The notes beneath the pieces are model-generated. The model worked only from the letters and a program-made list of their open reading frames with translations. It was not told where the DNA came from and made no database searches. A DNA stretch of 64,000 nucleotides from NCBI RefSeq assembly GCF_023554105.1, contig NZ_JAMJWE010000002.1, positions 124,001-188,000 on the forward strand. The letters are read 5' to 3'. Of this stretch, positions 1 to 9,544 are shown in pieces. The position numbers and the translations under genes are program-made. Origin of the DNA: Brucella sp. 21LCYQ03. Its GTDB lineage: Bacteria; Pseudomonadota; Alphaproteobacteria; Rhizobiales; Rhizobiaceae. The number at the start of each line of letters is the position of its first letter. Position 1 is the stretch's first letter.

Positions 1-875
1 AGATCATTGATCTCGTTCTGGCTCTTGGAATGGCAACCCTTGCGCTTGCCGACCGAAAGACGCTCCGCATCACGACGCCCCATGGCGATAACGCCTTCTG
101 GCACCAGTGCATCATGCACGATCACATCTGCTTCCATCAGCACACGATGCGCACGCAAGGTCAGCAAGTCTTCGGCACCGGGACCCGCGCCAACCAGCCA
201 GACATAACCGGCAGCATTCTGAGGCTGAGAGATCAGTTCATTTGCGGCTCTATACGCTTCCTCACGGTCATCGTTTTCAACGGCACGGGCAACAGAACCT
301 GAAAAGAAACCGCGCCAGAAACTGCGGCGAGCCAAACCTTTTGGCAGCAGCTTTTCAACCAGAGGACGCCAGCTTTCGGCATAATGCGCCAGTTCGCCAA
401 GACGTGGCGAGAAGGCTGCATCAATGCGCGCACGCACCATCTGTGCCAGCACGGGGGCCGAACCTTCTGTGCCAATGGCAATTGCAATCGGAGCACGGTT
501 AACGATAGCCGGTGTCAGGAAATCGCAGAGTGCAGGACGGTCAACAACGTTGACCGGAATTTTATGCGCTTTGGCAATCGCTGCAATTACGCGATCGGTG
601 TGTTCATCGCCGGTGGCAACAAAGATAAGCTTTGCACCTTCAAGATGTTTTGGTTCAAAAGCTTGCTGGACCTGCTCTGCACCTTGGCTTTCGATGAAGC
701 TCGCCAAAGCTGGCTCATACTCTTCCGCAACGATGCGCAAACGAGCCGACGTCTGTGCCACAAGGCGCGCTTTGTTAAGCGCTTCTTCGCCGCCGCCAAC
801 AATAACCACCACCTCTCCCGAAACACGGAAGAAGGCAGGAAAATCAGCAAGAAGTCGTTGGGACGCGAGAGCCAC
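1..875 (-). CDS. cysG: Siroheme synthase CysG (partial, 3' end outside window)
   Basis: The start of a fused siroheme synthase that runs off the left edge. The first ~110 residues carry the precorrin-2 dehydrogenase / ferrochelatase NAD-binding motif VVIVGGGEEALNKARL. From about residue 220 the uroporphyrinogen-III methyltransferase domain begins, with VGAGPGAEDLLTLRA and VHDALVP. The protein would make siroheme for sulfite (and nitrite) reductase from uroporphyrinogen III. A GTG start at 873-875 is chosen because it has AAGGA seven bases upstream and no ATG precedes it in frame. About 291 residues are visible and the catalytic part of the methyltransferase is missing from the window. The upstream 278 bases hold only palindromes. 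Confidence 0.9.
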   Translation of the reverse strand, partial: MALASQRLLADFPAFFRVSGEVVVIVGGGEEALNKARLVAQTSARLRIVAEEYEPALASFIESQGAEQVQQAFEPKHLEGAKLIFVATGDEHTDRVIAAIAKAHKIPVNVVDRPALCDFLTPAIVNRAPIAIAIGTEGSAPVLAQMVRARIDAAFSPRLGELAHYAESWRPLVEKLLPKGLARRSFWRGFFSGSVARAVENDDREEAYRAANELISQPQNAAGYVWLVGAGPGAEDLLTLRAHRVLMEADVIVHDALVPEGVIAMGRRDAERLSVGKRKGCHSKSQNEIND

Positions 876-1023
876 AGCAGTATCCTTTTTTAGACTGCTG
901 TTATTATTCCCGGACTGGTGAAATTTTATAAGAAACGGGCTTGCGTGCGCAAATCGCGCGGAGCATCACTTTTTCGCATAAAAGGCATTTTGAGGATTTT
1001 AATTCCTGTTTGCCTCAAATTAT

Positions 1024-1150
1024 ATCCTATAATTTTTGTAGGATTAGCATTTGAGCGCCGTGCGTCCTATTGGACGCACAAAGGACGCTCAAACACTAAA
1101 AATGCGCATCGAGCTTTCCAAAAATCGATTTCGATTTTTGGGCCGATGCG
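1024..1150. repeat. Cluster of three palindromes between yraN and cysG
   Basis: Three consecutive inverted repeats fill this gap. First, ATCCTA (1024-1029) pairs with TAGGAT (1039-1044). Second, TTTGAGCG (1050-1057) pairs with CGCTCAAA (1086-1093) around an inner pair GTGCGTCC (1060-1067) / GGACGCAC (1072-1079). Third, CGCATCG (1105-1111) pairs with CGATGCG (1144-1150) around CCAAAAATCG (1118-1127) / CGATTTTTGG (1132-1141). Read on the minus strand they come directly after yraN, so they may end or protect that transcript. They may also be a REP-like intergenic element. Confidence 0.6.
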
Positions 1151-1153
1151 TGA

Positions 1154-1534
1154 CTAGCTATAATTGCCCGACGTAAAAAATGCTGGCACATGCTTTGGCC
1201 AGCGTCGTGGCAGGACAGCCACAAGATCAAAGCGCAGCGATAATTGCGCGTAATCCTTTTGGCGTTGCAGCCACATATCCGCCGCCGCCTCGATCCGCCG
1301 CATGGCTTGCGGGGTGACGGCAAGATGTGCCGCTTCCACACTGGTCCGCGCTTTAACTTCAACAATGAGAATGAGGTTTCCGCGCCGGGCAATGAGATCG
1401 ATCTCGCCTAATCGCGTGCGATACCGGCGTGCAACGATACGATAACCTTTGAGCATCAGCGCGAAAGCCGCCAGACGTTCGGCGCTATGTCCGCGAAAGA
1501 AAGCAACTCGCTTTTTCTCGCGGAAATCACTCAT
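1154..1534 (-). CDS. yraN: YraN / UPF0102 family nuclease-like protein
   Basis: 126 residues, the usual length for UPF0102. It carries the restriction-endonuclease-like core: G..AE near residues 15-20, [17 protein letters not shown], then a beta strand ending in VEVKAR, which together give a D-ExK arrangement. Cellular function is not settled; the fold suggests DNA binding or cleavage. Its ATG shares one base with the TGA of rsmI (TGATG), so the two are translationally coupled. The rsmI-yraN pair is common in Proteobacteria. Three palindromes follow it. Confidence 0.9.
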   Translation of the reverse strand: MSDFREKKRVAFFRGHSAERLAAFALMLKGYRIVARRYRTRLGEIDLIARRGNLILIVEVKARTSVEAAHLAVTPQAMRRIEAAADMWLQRQKDYAQLSLRFDLVAVLPRRWPKHVPAFFTSGNYS

Positions 1535-2442
1535 CAGCCTTGCGCCTTCAACTGCATCAGACGCTGATAGAGCACCGACTTCTGGCCTCCGGTCATTTTT
1601 GCGGCCTCACCTGCCGCCTTGGACGGAGACAATTCCTGCGAGAGTGAAAGCAGCAGCTTGTCTATGTCCTCCTCGCTTTGCGGACCAGCTTCGCCTGTTG
1701 GCGGACCAACCAACAGCACGACTTCACCGCGAATACGATCTTCGCCATCAAATTGCTGTTTCAGCTCGCCCAGAGTGGCGGTGACAATGGTTTCATAAGC
1801 TTTGGTCAGTTCGCGGCAGAGTGCTGCATCACGCGTATCGCCAAACACATCGGCCATATCAGCAAGGGTTGCAGCAGCGCGATTGGGCGATTCATAGAAC
1901 ACCAGCGTCGCGTCGATATTCTTTAAACTTTCGAGCTTGGAGGTTTTCTGTCCGTGTTTAACTGGCAGAAAGCCGCAGAACATGAAAGCATCGGTCGGAA
2001 GCCCGGACGCGGCAAGGGCTGCAAGAAGTGCCGAAGCGCCCGGAACCGGCACCACACGAATGCCTGCCTCACGCGCTTCACCCACGAGACGGAAGCCCGG
2101 ATCAGACACAAGCGGCGTGCCTGCATCAGAAACCAGCGCTACACTCTTTCCAGCCTGCAAGGCTGTAATCAGCTTTGCGCCCGCTTCAGTAGCATTATGC
2201 TCATGATAGCTGATCGGGCGGCGCGCAATGCCATAGCGATCCAGCAACACACGCGTCACACGGGTATCTTCACAGGCAACAATATCGGCACTTGCCAACA
2301 CTTCCAGCCCGCGCAGCGTCATGTCGCCAAGATTGCCGATAGGGGTCGAGACGATATAAAGCGCGGGTTCAATCGGGCGCGCACGTTGGGCGGTGCCGCC
2401 GACTACAAATTCGCGTTTCTGCTCGTCCAAAAATTCCGTCAT
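1534..2442 (-). CDS. rsmI: 16S rRNA (cytidine1402-2'-O)-methyltransferase RsmI
   Basis: 302 residues. The N-terminal tetrapyrrole-methylase fold shows [20 protein letters not shown] near residue 30, then ACEDTRVT, the [12 protein letters not shown] loop and [17 protein letters not shown]. RsmI places the 2'-O-methyl group on C1402 in the ribosomal decoding centre, using S-adenosylmethionine. An AGGAAAG sequence precedes the ATG. The stop codon overlaps yraN by one base and hemW ends ten bases upstream, so it sits in the rdgB-hemW-rsmI-yraN run. Confidence 0.95.
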   Translation of the reverse strand: MTEFLDEQKREFVVGGTAQRARPIEPALYIVSTPIGNLGDMTLRGLEVLASADIVACEDTRVTRVLLDRYGIARRPISYHEHNATEAGAKLITALQAGKSVALVSDAGTPLVSDPGFRLVGEAREAGIRVVPVPGASALLAALAASGLPTDAFMFCGFLPVKHGQKTSKLESLKNIDATLVFYESPNRAAATLADMADVFGDTRDAALCRELTKAYETIVTATLGELKQQFDGEDRIRGEVVLLVGPPTGEAGPQSEEDIDKLLLSLSQELSPSKAAGEAAKMTGGQKSVLYQRLMQLKAQG

Positions 2443-2451
2443 TCAACTTTC

Positions 2452-3660
2452 CTAAGCCGCCAGATCAGCCACGAGCGCATCAAGCACCAGCGACCCATCC
2501 GGCGTTGCACGGATGAAAGTACCATCCATCTTTTCAATCATGCCTGATGCAATCAGCCGTTCAAGGCGCTTGCGATCAATATCATGGCCGGTCAAGCGCT
2601 GATAACGCGCAAGATCAATGCCTTCGCGCAGCCGCAACCCCATCATCAGGAATTCATCGCCTTCCTGATTGCCATTGAGGTATTCTTCTTCAATGATGCC
2701 GTGACCGTTGGTCTCGACCTTTTCGAGCCATGTTTCCGGGTGTTTTTCGGTCATTGTGACCGTGCGCGTGCCGTTCTCAACAAAACGACCATGCGCGCCC
2801 GGACCAATGCCGACATATTGCCCATACCGCCAGTAAACCAGATTGTGCTGCGACTCGCGCCCCGGCACCGCATGGTTTGAAATCTCATAAGCAGGTAGGC
2901 CGTGCTCCGCTGTGATCCTCTGCGTCTCTTCATAAAGAGCCGCCGCATGATCAGGTTCTGGCGTGGTCAGCTTGCCAGCCTTCCAGAGATTGTAGAACTG
3001 CGTGCCTTCTTCAATCGTCAGCTGATAGAGCGATAGATGATCGGCAGCCAGATCAATGGCTTCTTTCAGCTCATCGCGCCAAGCTTCAATGGTCTGGTTG
3101 GGCCGCGCATAAATCAAATCAAACGAAAGGCGTGGGAAAATTTCGCGTGCCAGCCGGATTGCGGCCTTGGCCTCATCAACCGAATGCATGCGACCCAGAC
3201 GACGCAGATCAGGGGCATTCAACGCCTGAATGCCGAGCGAGACGCGATTGACACCCGCCGCGCGATAGCCGCGAAAACGATCTGCTTCCACGCTTGTCGG
3301 GTTCGCTTCCAGCGTCACTTCAATATCAGGTGCAACGGACCAGCGCGACGCAATGCCATCAAGCAGACTGCCAACAGTTGAAGGCTGCATCAGCGATGGC
3401 GTGCCGCCGCCCAAAAAGATACTGGTGACAGTACGCGGACCTGTGCGCTCGCGCAGTGTGTCCATCTCGCGATTGAAGGCTGCCGCAAAGCGATCCTGAT
3501 CAACCGGCTGATGGCGCACATGGCTGTTGAAGTCGCAATATGGGCATTTGGCCAAACAAAACGGCCAGTGCACATAAACGCCAAACGCACTCTCTCCATC
3601 CGCTCTCGCAATCGGCAGAATATCGACATTCTCAGCAGATGGAGAAAAGTGATGGTTCAT
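2452..3660 (-). CDS. hemW: Radical SAM heme chaperone HemW
   Basis: 402 residues. The radical-SAM cluster motif is CLAKCPYC with Cys35, Cys39 and Cys42; FLGGGTPSL and the conserved EANPTSVE follow. The pattern CxxxCPYC without the residues of true HemN fits HemW, which binds heme and delivers it to membrane-bound respiratory enzymes. Older annotation calls this oxygen-independent coproporphyrinogen III oxidase; that activity is not expected. The start overlaps the rdgB stop as ATGA. The rdgB-hemW pair is conserved in Rhizobiales. Confidence 0.93.
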   Translation of the reverse strand: MNHHFSPSAENVDILPIARADGESAFGVYVHWPFCLAKCPYCDFNSHVRHQPVDQDRFAAAFNREMDTLRERTGPRTVTSIFLGGGTPSLMQPSTVGSLLDGIASRWSVAPDIEVTLEANPTSVEADRFRGYRAAGVNRVSLGIQALNAPDLRRLGRMHSVDEAKAAIRLAREIFPRLSFDLIYARPNQTIEAWRDELKEAIDLAADHLSLYQLTIEEGTQFYNLWKAGKLTTPEPDHAAALYEETQRITAEHGLPAYEISNHAVPGRESQHNLVYWRYGQYVGIGPGAHGRFVENGTRTVTMTEKHPETWLEKVETNGHGIIEEEYLNGNQEGDEFLMMGLRLREGIDLARYQRLTGHDIDRKRLERLIASGMIEKMDGTFIRATPDGSLVLDALVADLAA

Positions 3661-4319
3661 TCAGCCGGGTCCGAAACAACATTGAGTGCCGTTTCAGCGA
3701 ACAGCTTGAAGGCACGCGCACGATGCGAAAGCGCAGACGCCTGACCTGCTCTCCAGCCATGCTTCTCGTCTGTAACCATTTCGCCGAAGGTCTTTTCATA
3801 GCCATCCGGCTGAAATACCGGATCATAACCAAAGCCGATGGTTCCACGTGGAGGCCAGACCAAACTGCCTTCGACTTCACCACGATAATATTGTGCTTCG
3901 CCATCTGGCCATGCGAGGCAGATGACCGACACAAAACGCGCAGTGCGCTGTTCTGGCATTGTCGCACCTTTGGCCTGCAAAAGGTCTTCGACCTTTTGCA
4001 TCGCCATGTTGAAATCGCGGGTGCCATCTTCTGTCTCAGCCCAATCAGCCGTGTAAACGCCCGGATCACCATCGAGTGCATCAACCACCAGACCGGAATC
4101 ATCAGACAGCGATGGCAAGCCGGTGGCCTTCGCCGCAGCAAAAGCCTTGATGTAAGCGTTTTCCTCGAATGTCGTTCCGGTTTCTTCCGGCTCTGGCAGA
4201 CCGAGAGCCGCAACGGAACTGACCTCAAAACCAAACGGCGCAATCAGCCCATCGAACTCGCGCAATTTGCCTGCATTGTGCGATGCGACGATCAGTTTGC
4301 CTTTTTCAAGCGCTCTCAT
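3657..4319 (-). CDS. rdgB: dITP/XTP pyrophosphatase RdgB
   Basis: 220 residues, typical for the Ham1/RdgB family. It begins with the substrate-binding signature [11 protein letters not shown] and contains [15 protein letters not shown] with the catalytic acidic pair, FGYDPVF, and SHRARAF near the C-terminus. It hydrolyses non-canonical purine triphosphates (dITP, XTP) to monophosphates so they are not built into DNA. The canonical Y-S-A-R-W strand is here YTADW. The stop overlaps the hemW start. A palindromic repeat and a VOC gene separate it from rph, its usual upstream neighbour. Confidence 0.94.
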   Translation of the reverse strand: MRALEKGKLIVASHNAGKLREFDGLIAPFGFEVSSVAALGLPEPEETGTTFEENAYIKAFAAAKATGLPSLSDDSGLVVDALDGDPGVYTADWAETEDGTRDFNMAMQKVEDLLQAKGATMPEQRTARFVSVICLAWPDGEAQYYRGEVEGSLVWPPRGTIGFGYDPVFQPDGYEKTFGEMVTDEKHGWRAGQASALSHRARAFKLFAETALNVVSDPAE

Positions 4320-4338
4320 TTCAGTTCTACCTTTTTAC

Positions 4339-4383
4339 GCATGATCTTATCCGAAAACCGGTACCCACTTTTCGGGATCATGC
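4339..4383. repeat. Palindromic intergenic repeat, copy 1
   Basis: A 45-base imperfect palindrome. The arms GCATGATC ... GATCATGC enclose TCCGAAAA and TTTTCGGGA, with GGTACC near the centre. It ends one base from the VOC stop codon. Related copies lie at 24705-24748 and 34475-34518. Elements of this form are widespread between genes in Rhizobiales. Confidence 0.8.
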
Positions 4384-4384
4384 T

Positions 4385-4789
4385 TTAACTCCAAAGTTTC
4401 GGCTCGGCGAATTCCAGCGAATTACCGGAAGGATCGCGAAAATAAATCGAACGCGCACCATTGGGCCATTCGAAATCGGACTCGATAGCAATGTTGTGCT
4501 TTTCGAGATAGGCGCGCCAGTCGTCAATTTCATGACGTGTGGCTGCAAAACAGACATGCCCCGGACCCGAAGCGCCATGTGGTGGCACCGGCAACGCCCC
4601 GGTTAGAGGTGGTTTTAGCGTTTCTTCCGCTTTGAACAACAGCAATATGCCATCGCCACAGCGGAAGAATGCATTGCGTTCACTCACCTTGCCAACCGGC
4701 TCAAGCCCGATAATGTCACGATAAAACGCAATCGCTTCAGCAACATCACGGACATAGAGCGCGGTTTCAAGAATGCGGGATGCTTGCAT
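4385..4789 (-). CDS. VOC (glyoxalase/bleomycin-resistance/dioxygenase) superfamily protein
   Basis: 134 residues with two beta-alpha-beta-beta-beta halves. It starts LETALYVRDVAEAIAFYRDIIGLE, has GPGHVCFAAT in the middle, and ends IYFRDPSGNSLEFAEP, where the Glu of LEF is the usual last metal ligand and His (GHVCF) another. The likely role is a metal-dependent lyase or isomerase on a small thiol adduct, or a resistance protein; the substrate cannot be told. It lies between rph and rdgB on the same strand, and the repeat that follows suggests it was added to an older rph-rdgB unit. Confidence 0.85.
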   Translation of the reverse strand: MQASRILETALYVRDVAEAIAFYRDIIGLEPVGKVSERNAFFRCGDGILLLFKAEETLKPPLTGALPVPPHGASGPGHVCFAATRHEIDDWRAYLEKHNIAIESDFEWPNGARSIYFRDPSGNSLEFAEPKLWS

Positions 4790-4828
4790 AGTCTGGCCCC
4801 CTCATAAAACAAGAGAAGGCCTTAACTA

Positions 4829-5545
4829 TCAGGCAAGTGCTGCCTTCTGCAACTCAACCAGCTGATTTACGCCGCCGCGAGCTAGCTTCATAAGCGCAGC
4901 AAACTCTTCTTCCGAGAACGGCGCACCTTCAGCTGTACCCTGAATTTCGACGATACCGCCCTTGCCGGTCATGACGAAATTGCTGTCGGTTTCAGCTGCG
5001 GAATCCTCAACATAGTCGAGATCAAGCACAGGCTGGCCTTCATAAATGCCGCAAGAGATCGCAGCGATATGATCTTTCAGCACTTTTTCGATGCGGATCA
5101 TCTGACGCGCTTCCATCCAGCGCAGGCAATCATGCAGCGCGATAAAGCCGCCAGTAATCGCAGCCGTACGCGTGCCGCCATCAGCCTGAATGACATCGCA
5201 GTCAACGGTGATCTGATATTCACCCAATGCCTGAAGATCAACAACAGCGCGCAGCGAACGGCCAATCAGACGCTGGATTTCCTGCGTGCGGCCACCCTGC
5301 TTGCCAGCCGCTGCTTCGCGGCGCATGCGGTCGCCGGTCGAGCGTGGCAGCATGCCATATTCTGCTGTGACCCAGCCCTTGCCAGAATTGCGCATCCAGC
5401 CCGGAACCTTTTCCTCTAAGCTTGCGGTGCAAAGAACGTGGGTGTCACCGAACTTTACGAGGCACGAGCCTTCCGCATGTTTGGAAACGCCGCGCTCGAA
5501 AGAGACGGCACGCATTTCATCAGCAGCGCGCTTGGATGGACGCAT
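4829..5545 (-). CDS. rph: Ribonuclease PH
   Basis: 238 residues, full family length. Motifs: [12 protein letters not shown] at the start, [22 protein letters not shown], the [18 protein letters not shown] phosphate-site region, and the C-terminal [12 protein letters not shown]. RNase PH is a hexameric phosphorolytic 3'-exonuclease that trims tRNA precursors. GAGGAA lies upstream of the ATG. It is divergent from hrcA across a 186-base gap and heads the minus-strand block. Confidence 0.96.
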   Translation of the reverse strand: MRPSKRAADEMRAVSFERGVSKHAEGSCLVKFGDTHVLCTASLEEKVPGWMRNSGKGWVTAEYGMLPRSTGDRMRREAAAGKQGGRTQEIQRLIGRSLRAVVDLQALGEYQITVDCDVIQADGGTRTAAITGGFIALHDCLRWMEARQMIRIEKVLKDHIAAISCGIYEGQPVLDLDYVEDSAAETDSNFVMTGKGGIVEIQGTAEGAPFSEEEFAALMKLARGGVNQLVELQKAALA

Positions 5546-5668
5546 AGTAATTCCTCAATTCATTTGTTCGTTGCGGCTTTTTAGGCGTGTCGTGCGGGAA
5601 TGGAAAGGAATTTCGCATGATCCTTCAAGAGAGATGTTGAGAGAACTGTCATTATTCGCGCAAAGCCT

Positions 5669-5696
5669 TTGACGCCTTGGGTTGCTCGCTTATATT
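5669..5696 (+). promoter_or_regulatory. Candidate sigma-32-like promoter of hrcA-grpE
   Basis: TTGACG at 5669-5674, 16 bases, then TATATT at 5691-5696, read as CTTATATTT in the alphaproteobacterial RpoH -10 form. It lies 35 bases before the hrcA ATG. No CIRCE element (TTAGCACTC-N9-GAGTGCTAA) was found here, so hrcA is not obviously self-repressed at this site. Confidence 0.45.
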
Positions 5697-5731
5697 TATA
5701 GCATGCAATTCAGAGGCTTCGCTCTAAGACT

Positions 5732-6802
5732 ATGATCAAATCACCGGAACATCAGCTGCTTAATTCGCTCGACCAGCGGTCGCGCGATATTTTCCGGCTG
5801 ATCGTTGACAGCTACCTCAATGATGGCGATCCGGTCGGTTCGCGCAATCTGTCGCGTCTGTTGCCGCACAGCCTTTCGCCTGCGACCATCCGCAATGTAA
5901 TGAGCGATCTGGAGCAGCTTGGTCTCATTTATGCACCGCATATTTCTGCAGGACGCCTGCCAACGCAGATCGGCCTGCGTTTCTTTGTCGATGCTTTCAT
6001 GGAAGTGGGCGATCTGCGCCCTGATGAACGAACATCGATTGAAGCACAGGTGCGCTCGGCGGGCATGAACAATTCCGTTGAAAGCGTTCTGACCGAAGCC
6101 AGTCAGGTTCTGTCTGGCCTCTCGCGTGGTGCGGGTCTCGTTCTTGCAACCAAAACGGAAGGCGCGCTCAAACATATTGAGTTTGTACGCCTTGAACCCA
6201 CCCGCGCATTGGCGGTTCTCGTGATGCAGAATGGCGATGTGGAGAACCGCGTTATCAATCTGCCTGTCGGCATTTCTGCCTCCCAGCTTGTCGAAGCATC
6301 GAATTTTCTCAATGCGCATATTCATGGCCACACGCTGTCTGAGGCAAAATCAGAGCTGGAAAAGCTGTCGCAGGAAACCAGACAGGAACTGGATTTGCTC
6401 TCGCAGGAACTGGTTGAACAGGGTATCGCCGTCTGGAGTGGTGCAGGTTCTGACCAACCGGCGCGGCTGATCGTGCGCGGTCGTGCCAATCTGCTTGAGA
6501 ACATTCATGCACAGGAAGATATTGAGCGCCTGCGTCACCTGTTTGATGATTTAGAGACCAAGGATGGTATGATTCAGCTGCTTGATCTGGCTGAATCAGG
6601 TTCTGGCGTGCGAATCTTTATCGGTTCGGAAAACAAATTGTTTTCTCTGTCTGGGTCTTCTCTGGTTGTGGCGCCTTATCGCGACAGCGAACAGCGCGTT
6701 GTGGGCGCGCTTGGTGTGATTGGCCCTACACGACTTAATTATGCGCGCATCGTGCCAATGGTCGATTATACTGCGCAAATTGTATCGCGATTGCTGCGTT
6801 AA
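5732..6802 (+). CDS. hrcA: Heat-inducible transcription repressor HrcA
   Basis: 356 residues. The N-terminal winged helix-turn-helix reads [29 protein letters not shown], followed by the family hallmark [18 protein letters not shown]. The remainder is the GAF-like and dimerisation region, ending [22 protein letters not shown]. HrcA represses groESL (and sometimes dnaK) operons by binding CIRCE elements, with GroEL as co-factor; its targets are not in this window. grpE follows after about 100 bases, the usual order. It is divergent from rph. Confidence 0.96.
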   Translation: MIKSPEHQLLNSLDQRSRDIFRLIVDSYLNDGDPVGSRNLSRLLPHSLSPATIRNVMSDLEQLGLIYAPHISAGRLPTQIGLRFFVDAFMEVGDLRPDERTSIEAQVRSAGMNNSVESVLTEASQVLSGLSRGAGLVLATKTEGALKHIEFVRLEPTRALAVLVMQNGDVENRVINLPVGISASQLVEASNFLNAHIHGHTLSEAKSELEKLSQETRQELDLLSQELVEQGIAVWSGAGSDQPARLIVRGRANLLENIHAQEDIERLRHLFDDLETKDGMIQLLDLAESGSGVRIFIGSENKLFSLSGSSLVVAPYRDSEQRVVGALGVIGPTRLNYARIVPMVDYTAQIVSRLLR

Positions 6803-6899
6803 GTTGTCAGTCTTAACAAGGCCAACAAATTAGACCTTGATTTTAACGCCGCGAAACTCGATATCCGGCTCAAACACACTTCAAGACGGAAGACACAAA

Positions 6900-7580
6900 A
6901 TGGCTGATGAAAAAAACACACCTGAAACCGCCGATCTTGAGCAGCGCGATATCAACAATCCTCGTGATCGTGATGCGCTGAAGCGTGCTGCCGACGATTT
7001 TCTGAAAAGCCGCAAGGCGGAAGCGCGCGCCGAGGTCGAAGAAGACGAAGTTGACGCCGAAAATCTGGCTGCCAACACCATTGCAGCACTTGAAGCTGAC
7101 AATGCAGAACTGAAAGACCAGATGCTGCGTCTGGTTGCTGAAATGGAAAACCTGCGCAAGCGCACCCAGCGCGATGTTCAGGATGCCCGCACCTATGCAG
7201 TCACCAATTTTGCACGCGATATGCTCTCGGTTTCCGACAATCTGAGCCGTGCACATGAATCGATCCCAGCAGAAGCGCTCGAAAGCGATGCAAACCTCAA
7301 GTCGCTGGCCGAAGGCGTGGAAATGACTGAACGCGCCATGTTGCAGGCTTTGGAACGTCATGGCGTGACGAAGCTTAACCCTGAAGGCGAAAAGTTCGAC
7401 CCGAACTTCCATCAGGCAATTTTTGAAGTGCCAAATCCTGAACTGCCAGCGAACACAGTCGTTCAGGTCATGCAGGCAGGCTATGCCATTGGCGACCGCG
7501 TGTTGCGTCCGGCCATGGTTGGCGTTTCCAAGGGTGGCCCGAAGGCTTCTGCGGAAACTGCACCTGAAGGCAATGCATAA
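6900..7580 (+). CDS. grpE: Nucleotide exchange factor GrpE
   Basis: 226 residues from the ATG at 6900, preceded by a GGAAG-like site. An upstream in-frame ATG at 6837 would add 21 residues not seen in the family. An acidic N-terminus leads into a long coiled coil around [20 protein letters not shown], then the beta domain with [35 protein letters not shown] and VSKG. GrpE drives ADP release from DnaK. It is likely co-transcribed with hrcA and ends at a strong terminator. Confidence 0.95.
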   Translation: MADEKNTPETADLEQRDINNPRDRDALKRAADDFLKSRKAEARAEVEEDEVDAENLAANTIAALEADNAELKDQMLRLVAEMENLRKRTQRDVQDARTYAVTNFARDMLSVSDNLSRAHESIPAEALESDANLKSLAEGVEMTERAMLQALERHGVTKLNPEGEKFDPNFHQAIFEVPNPELPANTVVQVMQAGYAIGDRVLRPAMVGVSKGGPKASAETAPEGNA

Positions 7581-7610
7581 GCATATTGACTGCTGAACAT
7601 TATTCGAGAG

Positions 7611-7645
7611 AAAGAGCGGCGCATTCATCGCCGCTCTTTCTTTTT
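7611..7645 (+). terminator. Rho-independent terminator after grpE
   Basis: AAAGAGCGGCG (7611-7621), seven-base loop, CGCCGCTCTTT (7629-7639), followed by CTTTTT. An 11-bp perfect stem with a T-rich tail. Confidence 0.9.
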
Positions 7646-7692
7646 GTCGGCATCCATTGGAATATCGACAAAGGATCAGCTGGGAGGTCTGA

Positions 7693-8343
7693 GTGACGAT
7701 CATTGACTTTGCCAATTTTGCAGGCGTTTTCGTCTTTGCAGCCACGGGTGCACTTGCGGCCTCGCGCCGCCAGCTCGACATTATCGGATTTATCTTTCTT
7801 GCCAACATCACCGGCATTGGCGGCGGCACTATCCGCGATCTGCTTTTGGGCGCACCTGTTTTCTGGGTGATTGAACCATTTTATCTGCTGGCAGGCACGT
7901 CAGCAGCCATCTTCGTTTACTTCACGGCCCATCTGGTTGAGTCGCGCTATAGGCTTTTGTTGTGGTTCGATGCCATCGGCATGTCGGCCTATACGGTTGT
8001 GGGGGCAGCAAAGGGATTGTCACTCGGCTTCGGGCCATCGGTGGCGATTGTGACCGGGATTTTTACAGCAACGCTCGGCGGTATCTTGCGCGATATGGTG
8101 GCGGGTGAGCCATCGGTTCTGATGCGGCGCGAAATCTATGTCACCGCAGCCCTTGCCGGTGCGTGCCTCTATGTGGTGCTGGAGCGCTTCGGGATTGACC
8201 CGCTATTTGCGGGGCTTACCTCAGCGCTGACCGCCTTCGTCGTGCGTGGCGGCGCGCTTTATTTTGGCTGGAACCTGCCTGTTTATAAAAGTCGTCCCGG
8301 TCGCACCGAGGAAGAACTCAAGCGCGACCGGATTGTGCCTTAA
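7693..8343 (+). CDS. TRIC-type cation channel family (UPF0126) membrane protein
   Basis: 216 residues with two repeats of three helices. Each repeat holds a glycine-rich bend followed by RD: GIGGGTIRDLLLG near residue 38 and ATLGGILRDMVAGEPSVL near residue 130. This is the UPF0126/YicG family, related by fold to trimeric intracellular cation channels; bacterial members conduct monovalent cations in vitro but their role is unknown. A GTG start is used, ten bases after GGGAGG. Its TAA abuts the stop codon of the convergent kinase gene with no base between. Confidence 0.88.
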   Translation: MTIIDFANFAGVFVFAATGALAASRRQLDIIGFIFLANITGIGGGTIRDLLLGAPVFWVIEPFYLLAGTSAAIFVYFTAHLVESRYRLLLWFDAIGMSAYTVVGAAKGLSLGFGPSVAIVTGIFTATLGGILRDMVAGEPSVLMRREIYVTAALAGACLYVVLERFGIDPLFAGLTSALTAFVVRGGALYFGWNLPVYKSRPGRTEEELKRDRIVP

Positions 8344-9339
8344 CTAGATAAGCTTGGCCTGTGCTGCCACAGCCTTCAGATCAACCAGCGGACGCGGACC
8401 CATCTGCTGAACGATCATGCCAGCAGCAAGCGAGCCGAGACGTGCGCAATCCTCAAGCGAACGATCCTTCGTGTAGCCATAAAGAAAACCCGCAGCATAA
8501 AGATCGCCAGCGCCGGTCGTATCGATCAGTTCTTCAATCTCAATGGCCGGCACTTCAATCGTCTGCTCAGGCGTGACCACAACCGCACCCTTTTCGGATC
8601 GCGTGATGATCGCAAGCGGGCAATCCTTACGAATGGCTTCGATTGCTTCCTCGAGCGCTTTTGTCTGATAAAGCGACTTCGCCTCGTCTTCATTGGCAAA
8701 GACAATATCAACAGTGCCATTGCGCATCAGATTGAGAAACTCGTCGCGATAACGATCAACGCAGAATGGATCAGACAAAGTCATCGCAACCTTGCGGCCA
8801 TGCTCATGCGCAATCTTGGAAGCCAGAACAATAGCTTCCTTGGCGCGTGGCGGGTCCCACAGATAGCCTTCAAAATAGGTCACACGCGCATCGGCAACCT
8901 TGGAAGTCTCAACATCTTCCGGTCCAAGCTCAACGCAAGCACCCAGATAGGTGTTCATCGAACGCTCGCCATCAGCAGTCACGAAAATCGTGCAGCGTGC
9001 CGTCGGCGATCCCTTTTCGAGCGGTCGCGTATCGAAAGCAACGCCCTGCGCGCGAATGTCATGCGCGAAAACCCGACCCAGATGATCCGTTGCAACTTTG
9101 CCGAAATAGGCAGCACGCCCACCAAGGCTTGCAATGCCCGCAGCCGTATTGCCTGCGCTGCCACCAGACATTTCCGTAACCTGACCCTTGATACGGCCAT
9201 AGAGCAGCTCGGCCCGGTCCGCATCAATCAGGTTCATAGCACCTTTGATGATGCCGTTTGTTTCGAGAAATGCGTCTTCGGTGCGCGAAATAATATCGAC
9301 AATGGCATTGCCAATGCAAAGAACGTCGAATGTAGCCAT
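8344..9339 (-). CDS. PfkB-family kinase, adenosine kinase type
   Basis: 331 residues of ribokinase fold. The N-terminus VLCIGNAIVDII is followed by the first PfkB signature GGSAGNTAAGIASLGG and the second, IDTTGAGDLYAAGFLYG, which carries the catalytic Asp. This branch is usually annotated as adenosine kinase in Rhizobiales, phosphorylating adenosine to AMP; a different sugar or nucleoside substrate cannot be excluded. It runs convergent to the TRIC gene. About 205 bases lie upstream before the next, divergent gene. Confidence 0.85.
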   Translation of the reverse strand: MATFDVLCIGNAIVDIISRTEDAFLETNGIIKGAMNLIDADRAELLYGRIKGQVTEMSGGSAGNTAAGIASLGGRAAYFGKVATDHLGRVFAHDIRAQGVAFDTRPLEKGSPTARCTIFVTADGERSMNTYLGACVELGPEDVETSKVADARVTYFEGYLWDPPRAKEAIVLASKIAHEHGRKVAMTLSDPFCVDRYRDEFLNLMRNGTVDIVFANEDEAKSLYQTKALEEAIEAIRKDCPLAIITRSEKGAVVVTPEQTIEVPAIEIEELIDTTGAGDLYAAGFLYGYTKDRSLEDCARLGSLAAGMIVQQMGPRPLVDLKAVAAQAKLI

Positions 9340-9544
9340 GAGCTGGTCTGGGCTCCCCTTTGGTCTGCGGCCATTCTCCGTCGCACGTTTTCAAACAGAG
9401 ACTGGCCGAAGCAATGTGGGGCCGGTTTAACGGTTTGCAAGTGCTTTGACCACCCACTTAGACCTTTGGACTGTGGGCAGGCATATTGCGCGCGCGATTC
9501 CTTCTTCCTATTTTGATTGCATAATTTGCGAAAAGTGGACCTAA

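Noticed and set aside
3540-4388. 282-codon open frame across the rdgB region, plus strand
   Set aside because: It runs antisense to rdgB and crosses a repeat; the product is unlike any known family.
5546-5731. CIRCE element in front of hrcA
   Set aside because: No TTAGCACTC...GAGTGCTAA or close variant was found.
9340-9544. Possible structured RNA between the adenosine kinase gene and the EI24/CysZ-like gene
   Set aside because: Some G+C-rich complementarity is present, but no clear stem order, terminator or resemblance to 6S or 4.5S RNA.
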